From Dichomitus squalens LYAD-421 SS1 (taxonomy: Eukaryota > Basidiomycota > Agaricomycetes > Polyporales > Polyporaceae): DNA of 64,000 nt. The stretch spans positions 1,821,163 through 1,885,162 of the forward strand of contig NW_006766883.1 in NCBI RefSeq assembly GCF_000275845.1, written 5' to 3'. The notes below the pieces were generated by a model that worked only from the letters and a program-made list of their open reading frames with translations, was not told where the DNA came from and ran no database searches. Position 1 is the first letter of the stretch. Each line of letters begins with the position of its first letter. The translations under genes were made by a program, and so were the position numbers. Below, in pieces: positions 35,028 to 45,711 of this stretch.

Positions 35028-36552
35028 CCCCCATGTTCTCCAGGACGGCGAATCTGTAGACTATATGCATGTTGCCTGGACAATCTCATCATGTTCTCTA
35101 GTTCTCAATTTGGTAGCCTCGAATAGCTCAAGATAAGTGATATTGAGATGACTTTCTGTCTGATAGGTTATCGATGCCACGGCCTTGGATGCGCATTGAT
35201 TTGTAAGCGTGGATTGCGTCGAGATCACGATCCCAAGTTGTACCAGTACACTACTACTCTAGGTCTGCATCGATCTCAACCACTGCTCATCCATCTACTG
35301 TCGACAGTCGACCTCGGGCTGTCACCATGCTCGACAAACCATCCTGGCAACAACCGAAATGATGCAAGTGCAAAAGCAAGTCTCGAAGAAGGCTCTCGGA
35401 TACGACGTCTTTGGTCTGTGAGCTGTCTACACAAGGAACGCGCACTTGCAGTGGTGCAGGTCAGCAGCCAGAAAGCCGTACCTCAAGGCGAGACTCAAGA
35501 GCGGATCCGAGTGCAAAGAGAACCTGGAGAACCACTGTTGAGCAATGGATGTGCGCGGACTGTACGCGAGGATCTGTCCAGTGCCGATGTTGCAGACCGG
35601 GAGGGCGGAGCACTCAGTACGTTGTCGATGGTGTCGGAAGACTCGATCTCGCATCATCATGGTTCTTGGCAACGTCTCCTGGCCGTACTAGTATGTCCCG
35701 AGTCTCATCACCGCCTACACTTGCCATTTGGGGGACATCTCTGGACTCTGCAACCGACACGCCTCCTTCGCCGTCTTCCTCACTACTAGTCAGCTGGCCC
35801 TTTAGACAACCATGAAAATGACTGTGCCGGATCCTCTGGTGTTTTCGGTCCTTACTGGGGATAGTGACTTGTCTACGCCGGTGCCCTTGTTCGAGAAATT
35901 CCCCCCTATCTGTCTCGCGATCCTCCATTCCGAGCCGGCCAACATCTTTGAGTATTTTCCTATCCTGGGTGCTGAGAGACGCCTGGACGCAAAGCGCGCC
36001 ATCATCAAGTTGTGTCTTGAAACATATCCCAATACTTCCCGGAAGCTGGCACATTCCCTTCTCACAATGTGCAAACTCATGCCGGTTTCTGGCAGGGTTA
36101 ACTCCTACATATACGGACGTCACTTGAAACTCAAGGAGATGCGCTGCTTGTGGTGTATGTCGATCAGCTGCCTCACCAGCTGCAGCATCCTCGCTGCTAG
36201 CGGGCACTCTACAAGCCGCGCGCTAGCTTTCATCCGGCGTCCCAGCTATCTTTTGTAGTTACGTAGGCATTCATGTCCGTCTTGAATCTGTGTGCCTAAA
36301 TTATCATCGCGCGGTGAATATGCGGTCCAGTATAACCTCGCAAATGGAGCACGCGGGATGTGGCAACATGTGCGCTGACAAATTGATGAATTCTTGATAT
36401 GGCACCAGGTAAGCCAAGCTTCGTGGTATCCGGATCTGTCCTAAATTGTCTACGTTAGAGAATGTGTGGCGAATATGGAAGGGAATGTGTGGAGAATGCG
36501 TGGCTCTGTGAGAGGATGAACACGCATTCTCCTTTCTCGGAGAATGTGGCGG

Positions 36553-36640
36553 GAATGTGGGGAGAACGTGGTGGGAATCTGCTCATTGCCGCCGTGTTCT
36601 CCTCCCTCCGAAATCTGACGTTTCACGCGGTGCGGGCGCA
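36553..36640 (+). repeat. dispersed repeat, inverted copy 2
   Basis: This is the partner of the copy at 34940-35027, in opposite orientation. Related GAATGTG(T)GG units continue upstream from about 36458, so the full element may be longer on this side. Its degenerate state suggests an old insertion. Confidence 0.6.
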
Positions 36641-36664
36641 GCGCACGTCCTCGTCGTGTCTCTT

Positions 36665-36697
36665 CACGCGCCAGACACGCGCCAGACACGCGCCAGA
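36665..36697 (+). repeat. tandem repeat, 3 x 11 bp
   Basis: The unit CACGCGCCAGA is present three times in a row without mismatch, followed by a partial CAC. Confidence 0.85.
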
Positions 36698-36943
36698 CAC
36701 GAGCTCATCTCTGATGCATGAAAGTGCCATGTGAATAGAGTCGATCGAGGCCCGAAGAGAGCGCCGTGCACGGTAAGTAGCGGAGAATAAGGTCAGGCGT
36801 GGGACTGGCCGAGGACCCTTTTATTTATTTTCGCGCGTCGGTTGCTGGCTTGCCTGTTTCCTTACGTCTCCCCGCGTCCCTCTTCACCTCCCCAAGCCTC
36901 GCGCCCAACCGACGACGACTCTCGTCTAGTTGCTCGCGTCCCG

Positions 36944-36954
36944 GCCTACATAAA
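36944..36954 (+). promoter_or_regulatory. TATA-like element of the expansin-like gene
   Basis: CTACATAAACC lies about 100 bases upstream of the ATG at 37051, followed by a pyrimidine-rich leader. This is a plausible TATA variant, judged on position only. Confidence 0.3.
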
Positions 36955-37050
36955 CCCGCTCTCACTCTTTTCAAAGAGCAGGCCCATCCAGTCCTTCCCC
37001 TACCCTCCCTACAGACGTCGCTCCCTCACCCCCCATCCATCCTACCGACA

Positions 37051-38039
37051 ATGTACTTTTCCAAGGCCATCGTTGTCTGCTCCCTCGCCCTCTCCGCGAT
37101 CGCGAGCCCCCACCTCCTCCGCAGCGCCCACCACCGCGAGCTCGCCCACCGCGCGGCCATCCCCAACGCCGCCCCCGAGCCCGTCGTGGTCCCCCAGAAG
37201 AAGAAGCGCGCCAGCTCCAGCCGCTGCAAAGTCCGCTCGAGCAGCGCTGCGGCGCCCACAACCACGTCCGTAGCCCCTTCTTCCTCCTCGTCAAGCGTGA
37301 TCCACTCTACAACTGCCACCCACGCCGTCTCTAGCTCCATCATCCCGCCCCAGAACGTCGAGAGCGCGCCCCCTTCGTCCTCGACCCCCGAGTCCACCAA
37401 GGCCGCTGAGCCCACCACGTCCGCACAGCCGCAGCCGCAGCCGACTACTTCCAAGGCTGCGCCGACTACCACCAAGGCTGCCGCTCCCACCACCTCGGCG
37501 TCTTCTGGCTCCTCTGCCAGCGACCCGCTCGGCATCTTGACGGGTACCCACTCCGGTGATGGTGCGTCCTCCGTGTACAATTCACCTTTTTCGCTCCTTC
37601 CTTACTAGCGTTGTCTCAGGTACTTTCTACGGGACCGGTCTTGGTTCGTGCGGTATCACCAACTCGGACACCGACTTCATCGTGGCCATCTCGCACATCA
37701 TCTACGACGCCTTCCCGTAAGTCCATCTGACACTTCCCAGCACACGGACACTCACCTCCCCTGCAGTGGCTATACCAGTGGCAACCCTAACAACAACCCG
37801 GCCTGCGGCAGGAAGATCCGGGCTACCTGTGCGTATCATGGTATCCTGGGATTCTTTCATCCATCATACTCACATTCAGTCGACCCTTAGACCAGGGCAA
37901 ATCCGTCGAGGTTACGGCCGTCGACCGCTGCGTGGGTTGTGCGGAGTTTGATCTCGACTTCTCCCCCTCAGCATTCGACCAGCTTGCCGACCCGTCCATC
38001 GGCCGCCTTCACGGCGTCCAGTGGCAGTGGATCTCGTAA
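37051..38039 (+). CDS. secreted expansin-like protein with DPBB (RlpA-like) domain
   Basis: ATG 37051 starts a signal peptide (MYFSKAIVVCSLALSAIASP) followed by a dibasic-rich propeptide region and about 110 residues of Ser/Thr/Pro-rich linker (TTSKAAPTTTKAAAPTTSAS). Three further exons encode a double-psi beta-barrel: GTFYGTGLGSCGITNSDTDF, GYTSGNPNNNPACGRKIRAT, VEVTAVDRCVGCAEFDLDFS and a final GVQWQWIS. The FYGTG and VDRC..C...DLDFS signatures match fungal expansin-like/RlpA-like proteins, which loosen or bind cell-wall polysaccharides without hydrolysis. The Asp in DLDFS corresponds to the usual conserved acidic residue. No carbohydrate-binding module follows. The stop is at 38037-38039. 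The linker is probably heavily O-glycosylated. Confidence 0.88.
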
Positions 38040-39276
38040 ACGCGCTGCGATCCTGACCTCCACACATTCCTATCCCATCATTGCAATCACGCAAGATACG
38101 ATACAACCTCAACCTTGCTGTCCATAATCCCCTACCGCAAGTCATCGTGTTCGGCTCTCTTTATTAGCTTTTCTATTCGGTCTCGTCTCGCTTTCTCTCG
38201 TCCGACCCTCGGCGCCAGGGGCGTCACTCGTCGTGTTCCGGCCCCTGCGTGCAGAGGGCGGGCGACGGTCATAGGGAGGGTTAGGATATATACCGTGTTG
38301 TATTGCATGCAATAACTGGCACACGGCGGTGTATCGATCCGCAGCGTAGCATACCATTACATATATGTTTGACTGTGACATGGATGCACGATGGGCCGTG
38401 CGGAGCGCGGTTGGCGGCGGCTGCTCGGGAGGAGTCTGTCGGCCGGGATCGTATGTGATTTCATGTAGCCATTCGGAAGCAATCAAAGAATGTTACAGAA
38501 TTGTGTGGGGACTCGGGTGTTGCGGTTGGCTGTGCGAATCGCGTATGTAACTGGGCACGTTTGGGATCATTTGATCTCTGCCTTCCCCATGTGCTCCGGG
38601 AAGTCAAGGCGTAGTTGCAGTCTTCCGGGGAGTGTCGGCGTTGTGCAAGCATAGCTGGACGTCTGTGACGGGGAAGTGAGACCGGGGCGGCGACAGGGAA
38701 GTGAAGCCTGTCGCGAGTTCTTGTTTGACAGCTGGCCGTCGGGGCAAGTGCCCTAACGTGGCAGCCTCGGGCGGGAGGAATTGTCATGGACACAGCCCGT
38801 AGCCAGACTGGGCCGGAAGTTGGCGGTGAAACGCAGGAAGCTCCCCGAGTGCGCCATAAGACGTGCTATATTTGTAGAGCGGTGGGAGGTACGGCACGCA
38901 TTCCCATGTTTTCGTGCATAGAAAAGTCGACGAAAGCGTGAGGCAAGAGGCAACCCCCCGACGTGTACCCGGGTTTTCAAAGGCTTTCGTTTTGAACAGC
39001 CACATATTTACGAACGACTTACCTCGTGCCTCTCCTTTTCATAGATATATTCCCGGTCGAAACCCCCGGAATGCCTGCCGTGAGGCCGAGCTGTGCGCCC
39101 TCTGAGCCCGACTCCCGACGCGTCGCGGTCACGTGGCGTACCGTTGGCTGCGGGAGGGATTAGATAATAAGTCATTAGATAGAGATCGCATCTTGAGCAA
39201 TCGATGTCGCCGGACATGGCACCAACGTCTTCGCTCAACATGTACTCTCGTCCCAGACCGAGGCTTCCCTGGGCCA
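38040..39276. other. intergenic region without a recognisable gene
   Basis: About 1.2 kb lies between two plus-strand genes. It contains short open frames only. I see no repeat, RNA gene or domain. The last 200 bases should hold the promoter of the F-box gene. Confidence 0.55.
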
Positions 39277-41403
39277 ATGGGCGTGCAAGAACAAGAATTC
39301 AGTCACTCCGCAGTGATAGCCGAATTGGTCGCCAGGCCCCTGTCTGACATCGCCCAAGAACTCCATGCGCTGCGTCTGGAGAACATCCGACTCACAGAAA
39401 GCTTCCAACATATCTCGGACACGCTGGCCGTACTCTCACCCGTGAGCATCATGGCTGTGCCCTTGACGTCGGCTTAGACGTTCTTTCCGTCTTGCGACTA
39501 GGAAAACGCTCGTAACAAGAACGAGAATAGGATATTGCGCGCAGCGGTCAAATACCTCATGCAAGAGGGCGGGGTATGCGGCTCTTGTCGTTTTCCCCAA
39601 CTCTAATAATAATGACACGATGCCACACAGTTTCTGCAGCCCGTTCCGAAGGTCCCACTGCATATCACGTCCTTTCCACCGGAGGTGCTTCTTCGCATAT
39701 TCAGAGCCACCGTCCCCCCCTGGCACGAATGCGACCCCTCGGTGATGCGCCCCTGGAACCCCTGGCTGGACGAGCTCCGGTTCCGCAAGAACCTCGTCCT
39801 CGTCTGCAAAGCCTTCGCGGGCCCCGCGACGGCGGTCCTGTACGAGGACATCGTCCTCCGCCGCATGGGCCAGATCCCGGCCCTCGCCAGCACGCTCTCC
39901 TCCGGCACCGGGCGCGCCCTCGGGCCCCTCATCCGGCACATACGTATCGACTCGTGCGTCATCTGGGCGCCCTGCGCGGACGTCGTGCGGGAGGACGTCA
40001 TGTATGTCCTCCGGCAGTGCCCCGCGCTGTGCTCCTTCGCATTCCATCCGCACCCGAACTTCCCCACCGCCCACTCGCCGCGCGAGGACGACGCGGCGGA
40101 CGCCTGGGACGGGTTCAACCCGGACTGGGTCCTGCACGACCACACAGACGAGATGGGCCGGCTGCTGCAGGACAAGCTCGCTGCGGGCCTCCGCGAGCTG
40201 GATATCTCGATGACGCTGTCCGAGGTGCAGGTCGTCGAGCTGCACGGGCTGCTGTCGGCCGCGAGCTCACTCCGGACTCTCAAGCTAGGACCGGTCAACA
40301 CCCCCTATGGATTCGTAGAGGATAGGTCGTCTCTTCCCCCACTCGAGCTGCCGCGGCTGGAGGAGCTGCAGATGTACGTGGACCACGCGCCCTTCACCGA
40401 CTACGTGGCCTGCAAGTGGGTGCTCCCGAGCCTCACGGACCTCACCGCGATCCACTGCGGGTACGTCCCCGACACGCTGCTCGAGGCGCACGGCCGCCGC
40501 CTCACCTACCTCCACATATCCCCGGAGAAGAAAGACCGGATCTTCGACTACAGCTGGAAGCGGTGCCTGCTCGAGGGGCTCTCCTTCCTCTCCTCATGGT
40601 GCCCCGTGCTCGAGCACCTCGTCTTCCCCGCGTCGGGGCAGCTTGCCTCCGCCTCGCACATCATCGCCGCCCTGCGCTCGCCCACCCTGCGCTTCCTCGA
40701 CATCTGGTGCCACACGTGCTCCGCGTCGCGCGAGAGCGTCGAGGCCGAGACCGCGCGCGCGCGCACGGCGGACCGCCTGCCCGCGCTCGTGCGTATCCGC
40801 CGCCTGCGCAAGGTGCCCCGCGTCGAACTGCCCGTCGTGTGCCACCCGGCGTTCGTAGAGGGCGACGACGACGACGACGCGCGCCTGCGCCGCTTCCCGG
40901 GCATGTTCGTCGTGCAGACCGCGTGGTGCGTCGCGCCCGACATCGGCCTCCAGCGCGACCTGCCGTGGTTCGTGCACCTCCCGCCGGAGGAGGACGAGTC
41001 GGGGACGTTCGTGTACGAGTCCGAGTCCGGGTCGGCGGAGGGCGAGGACGAGAAGGAGGACGGCGAGATCGGCGAGGACGACGAGGGTGGGGGGGCGGAG
41101 GGGGCGTCGGACGAGGGGTACGACCCGTCGGACAACGAGATCGTGTCGTCCGAGGGGTCGAGCGAGACGGACGAGTCTGAGGCGCAGATCTCTGAGTGGG
41201 AGTTGGACGTGCCTGCGCTGAAGGAGGCGCGGCTGAAGGAGGTGTTCGATCGGGAGACGGTGCTGGGCATGTTCCGGGCAAGCCAGAAGCACGACGGCGC
41301 GTCTCTGGGAGACATCGACGAGCCTTTGGATGGTGAGACTGCCGGAGACGCGGAAGAAGGAGAAGCGGAGCCACGGACAGCGTCCACTGCCGAAGATAGC
41401 TAG
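39277..41403 (+). CDS. F-box protein with N-terminal coiled coil and acidic tail
   Basis: There are three exons (39277-39441, 39502-39573, 39631-41403) giving 669 residues. Exons 1-2 encode a helix-rich, probably coiled-coil segment (IAQELHALRLENIRLTESF). Exon 3 starts with the F-box-like motif VPLHITSFPPEVLLRIFRAT and RKNLVLVCKAFAGPATAVLY. Leucine-rich, LRR-like stretches follow, such as LRELDISMTLSEVQVVELHG and LEELQMYVDHAPF. The last 150 residues are strongly acidic (EGEDEKEDGEIGEDDEGGG). F-box proteins usually bring substrates to SCF ubiquitin ligases; the substrate is unknown. The start was set at the ATG before the coiled coil and could lie in an earlier exon. The high-GC exon is open in several other frames, which are shadows. 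Confidence 0.75.
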
Positions 41404-41553
41404 GATTTACTGCTGTACCATTGCACACCTTTCGGAGGAGCCTACTATCAAATTAACCTGTACAACACTACCAACACATATCAATCCATAGAGGAAATTC
41501 ATGTCTATGCATCAAGTCTACTGCGAGGAACATACGTCGTCAGAGAACGGTCA

Positions 41554-44510
41554 CTAGCACCCTTCCCAGTACGACGACTCTGGAGAGTCTTGAACCGCCT
41601 CGCTGACGGCGGCGGCGAGGCCATCGTCCGTGCTAGAAGCTCGGTTGCCTTGACCAACAAGCGTCGCGACGAGGTCGAGCACCAGGCGCCGCACGGGCGA
41701 TTTACTGGGCAACTTCGCGTATGGTCCCGGGATTTTCCCGCGCGTCGGGTGCGCGATTGAGAAGTATGGGATTAGACGTGATCGTAAGGCGGAGTATGTC
41801 TGAGGTAAAAATTCGAGGGGTTAGCGTGAACTTGAAGGGATGGAATTACCATGGCCGGATGGGAAAATAGGTACTTACGCTAGGTTGCAGCAGTCTGGAC
41901 CGGCGTTGCGTGAGGCGAAGGAGTAGCCGGACAATTGTCTGCTCGCAGGATCAGCGAGGATCTAGAATAATTGACAGGGGTTAGGAGATCGGACTGACCT
42001 CCGTCGTTGCTGGGTTATTGCCCCCTAGCTCCCACAGCGTCTTCGGGAGATGCAAGATCCACTGTTCTAGCTTCAAGTCCTGCTCGGGGCTGTTACCCAC
42101 TTTGAAGGTGCCTATGTACTCCCTTTCTCCGTCCAGCTGACAATGCGACTTGAGTGGGTATGCATATTCGGCAAAGGTAGAACACTGCTGACCAGTAACA
42201 ATCTTCCGATGAAGTCGATTGTGTGCCTCTTCACTGCCGAAGTGGATGAAGCTTTGATAGCATGCTCTGCAACGACGGAAAAAACCGAATCGGTAGGTTC
42301 CGCTATATCGGAGTGCCTGCTGTTCACCAGAGACCAAATCGTGGGCAGCAAGGCGATATATGCCTGCGGCGTGATGGGCCTTGGTAGCGTGATTTGCGAG
42401 CTGGAAGTGGATGCCTGTCCTCGAAGGAGCTGGGTGATATACACGCTGACGCGCTCTATTTGGCGCGCCTGCGTGGTCGACGTAGGTACGCTGGGAGCTA
42501 CGCGGCCGTTACGTCCAAATCGGGAGTTCTTACGGGATGATCCCTGAGGTGGGGTGTCTCGTTGAGAAGCCAGGACCAGGAAGGACGAAAGCTCGCAATA
42601 GATGAGGTTGAGGTCTTGAAACGCCTGCTCGATCTTGATGTCGCGTCGAGCGTTCGGAGCGTTTACAGCAAATGGGAAATACGGAGAGAGGTATGAGAGG
42701 ATGGTATGCAACTCGGCTTCCGCGGCTTCATGCGAAGTCCCTGACTGTATGACTAAGATGATGGGACTAGCGATAACATTGCGATGCATTCCGTGACGTA
42801 CCTCCGCAGAGTCTTGCAGCAGGCGGCCGTAAAGGCTACGGCATATTCGGCAGAACACAATGACCATCTGGAGCTCGGTCTCTGGGGGATTCGCACTTGG
42901 GGAAAACACGGTTGGTGCGCAATCTAAAAATGTCGACACCAGAGTCGGATGTAGCGTGCGTGCTAGATGCTGAGGAACTGTGAGGAGATGGCGCTCGAAA
43001 GCCGATGCAAATGACTTGCCGCGACACAAGTGATCTCCACGTCAGTCCCTGACCCGGCTTGTCCTTCCCGGAGGAGTGCGACCGCCGCATCAACATCCGT
43101 CAGGTCATGAAAAGACCAGGCGGAGCTACAAGACTCGGAGAGAAGTGAAAACTGGCCAACGAATGATTCTCCGCCATTTTCTGAGACCTCTGGCAACCAG
43201 ACCCTAGTGTCCCCCAACCGTAAGGGGTCAGCTCCGCTCCGGAAAGAGCTTGGCTGGAGAAGAGCATCAAAAGCGCCGAAGGCTGACGTGGATGCGAAGG
43301 AAGAAGAAAGGTACCACGTCGGCGTAACGAGTACGGAGCTAGACAACTCTGACCCGTCCTTCGAGCTCCATGACGAAGCCACAGCGCGGCTTAGGAAGGA
43401 TTCAAGGGACTTGAGCACGATAAGCTTCGACTGCAGGCCACGCAAGAGATGAGTGGTCTTTGAAAGCTCTGTAAGGGTAGACGGGAGCTTACTGCCGGTG
43501 ATAGGACGACACTGGCTGTAGATGTCGCCAGAACTGGACCCACATCTGGGAAACCCCGCCGTTAGCAGAATGACAGAGGCCACGACCGCGATCGTACGAA
43601 CCACCACCTTCCCCAAATGTTGTTCCTGCATTCAAGATGCCGAGGTAGCCCTCCATAACCCTCCGCCCGTGACTGCCACTCCCAGGTTGCATCCAACCCT
43701 CGGTGACAATCTCTGGAATATACTCGAGGTAAATGTCCAGGAATCGGACAGCGTCTATGCGAATTTCAGGGAAGATATGGGTTTGTGCTGACGTCGTGAA
43801 AAGTAGCAGAACTGGGGTATGTGGTACGAGGTCGTCCTATGTCACGAGGGAGTAAGGGGACTGTGTGCGAGGCAAATTGCATGTCACTCACTCGGGGGAC
43901 TTGGCGGAAAAGCCACGAGAAGAATGACCACAGTGTTCTACGAACGCTCGCGTCCTGTAGAATCAAGTAAGTTGTCAAGTCTTCCATTTGGCACGGGCCA
44001 CCTACCTCGTCGCTAACTAGACGAACACAACCGTTGATCAACGGCGTGAGCTGTGCAAGGATCAGCTCCCGATGAGCCTCCAATAGCTCTCGCAACCCAA
44101 GGATTGCATCTAACAGCTGTAAATACTGACTGAAACTGATGAAGGTCTTTGAACAAACCTCTGCGTGTGGTAGCATTATAATGTTTCATGTGATTGATGA
44201 GGGCGTCGAACGTGAGTCTCCTCTTGGTGCTAGGGGCATCAGCATCTTTCTCGATGGCGATGCTCTGAGTGGGTAAGGCGATGGCTGTAGGCATCATGAG
44301 TTGACATAAAGTAGAAGCTGTGTGGCACTCACATCTCGCCTTGAAGGCGGTGTCTACGACGTTGCTGGGGGCTTGCTTGCCCTTCCCTAGCTTCAGTTTG
44401 GCTTTCTAGAGTCAACGTTAGCATACACTATTCGATGACACTCGCTGAAGCTCAATATGTACGGCAAAGTCTGCGGCTTTGTCCTTCTTCTTTTTGTTAC
44501 TTTTTGGCAT
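41554..44510 (-). CDS. IPI1: pre-rRNA-processing protein IPI1 (TEX10 family, Rix1 complex)
   Basis: ATG 44510 starts MPKSNKKKKDKAADFAVH, a basic N-terminus. Then come KLKLGKGKQAPSNVVDTAFKA and RRLTFDALINHMKHYNATT. The TEX10/IPI1 core reads GLRELLEAHRELILAQLTPL and DASVRRTLWSFFSWLFRQVP. Helical repeats follow for most of the gene (FPEIRIDAVRFLDIYLEYIP among them). The C-terminus is rebuilt across two short introns as TIVRLLLRLTQRRSRLLQPS then YFSIAHPTRGKIPGPYAKLP. The stop is at 41554-41556. IPI1 works with Rix1/Ipi3 in 60S precursor maturation and also in replication licensing in yeast. More than ten exons are needed. It is convergent with the F-box gene (150 bases between stops). Confidence 0.82.
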
Positions 44511-45711
44511 GGTGGTAGAACCCAGAACCTCTGCGGAACTTGAAGGGGCCGACGACGAAAGTGACAAGCGGACGGGCGCCGAACGTAGAGAAAATACCAG
44601 TGTCCGTTTTAGGCAAGTCGGCTGTTTGAACCCAACCACAACTCAATGTCGCCCGTCACATATCGTATCATCGCTTGCGCACGCGTCTTGCTATCTCGCT
44701 TCGTCTAAATGATAGGGGCAGTTTGATAGAGAGGTCCTACCTCCCCCCTATTTCAAATTCCCGAGCCCGCGTAGATGAGATAGCTTGCGCGCTTACATGT
44801 CCAGGCTCCATGATTAAGCGCTGTGATGAGCAGTCCGGTCGCCTTGCAAGCTGTAGAACTGGTAGTAGAACCCCTCACTTTGACATGAATTGCAGTAGAT
44901 GTGTTGAGGATAGAACTCGTGAGTGAGTTGCCCCCAAGGGATAGCTTTGCATTGGGTTTTGCGCCTGTGACAGGGCAATCTGCTTGGCACCACAGGAATT
45001 TGTGACTATAAGCTGATAGCTGCAGGCGAGAAAATACTGTGTTCGTCCAGAGAGCTCCTTTTCTGCTCATACATAATTCAATATTGAGAGCTCATCCCTT
45101 CCATTAGTTGTTGCCCCTGCCATTCAATGTGATTTCTTCTGGACAACACGGTCGCGGTCAATCCTCCCGGGCGCTAATCGGAGCCTGGACATGTAAGCGC
45201 GCAAGCTATCTCATCTACGCGGGCTCGGGAATTTGAAATAGGGGGGAGGTAGGACCTCTCTATCAAACTGCCCCAGACGTCTGGGTGACCGCGGTGGTGG
45301 GGTGCGGGTGTAAAACCCATACGTCTGGGTACGAGACCAGTATTTGTGAACATGGAGCACGTACACGGTTCCGAAGGGCCCGACCGCAACTTCGTACCAT
45401 TAAGGCTCCAGCTGCTCCGACGGAACGACGACCGCGTCGACATCTCGCGACAGTTGCGGAAGCGCAATGCTTCGACTCGGCCGACGGCATTCCTAATGTA
45501 ATTAGGCATTCCGTCGTCCGCCTGGTGTCACGCGTATGCATGTTCAAGGAATCTGACCTAACACCTGACCGTTGCCCGATGTTTCTCCGATGGAGGCACA
45601 TCATACGCGACCACATGTCAATACGCGACGGGCTCCGAGTAATCCAGCAGGCGCGCTATAAAGCCTTTGATGGTGAGAGGGCTGGGCGCGGTAGCTGCTG
45701 ACGTCTTCATC
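44511..45711. other. intergenic region with a large inverted repeat
   Basis: This 1.2-kb divergent region between IPI1 and the mannanase carries two 95-bp inverted arms at 44715 and 45180. The frames that overlap the arms encode mirror-image peptides and are not genes. The promoters of IPI1 (right next to 44510) and the mannanase (next to 45712) must lie at its edges. Confidence 0.6.
44715..45274. mobile_element. candidate MITE/foldback element with perfect 95-bp terminal inverted repeats
   Basis: The left arm is 44715-44809 and the right arm 45180-45274. The right arm is the exact reverse complement of the left over 95 bases. It begins GGGGCAGTTTGATAGAGAGG and ends with ATGTCCAGGCTCC at the inner side. 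The 370-base spacer has no coding capacity I recognise. This form fits a non-autonomous DNA transposon or foldback element. The perfect identity of the arms suggests recent insertion or homogenisation. No target-site duplication is visible at the outer edges (GATA against AGAC), so the call is not secure. Confidence 0.6.

Larger units (their letters stand above)
34790..37050. other. repeat-bearing intergenic region
   Basis: This 2.3-kb stretch holds two inverted copies of a dispersed repeat (34940-35027 and 36553-36640), a short 11-bp tandem repeat (36665-36697) and the promoter of the expansin-like gene. Between the repeat copies lie open frames on both strands, for example 35812-36258. These have protein-like composition, but I do not recognise them. 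Confidence 0.55.

Noticed and set aside
35812..36258. Plus-strand frame with protein-like stretches (LFEKFPPICLAILHSE)
   Set aside because: No family recognised, and it lies between two inverted repeat copies. It may be a transposon or gene fragment, so it was not called a gene.
40548..41428. Several long frames opposite or shifted in the F-box gene
   Set aside because: Shadows caused by the high GC content; the plus-strand frame has the domain match and splice continuity.
45285..45701. 139-codon plus-strand frame between the inverted repeat and the mannanase
   Set aside because: No domain, and a mirror-image frame on the other strand is equally open. Judged intergenic.
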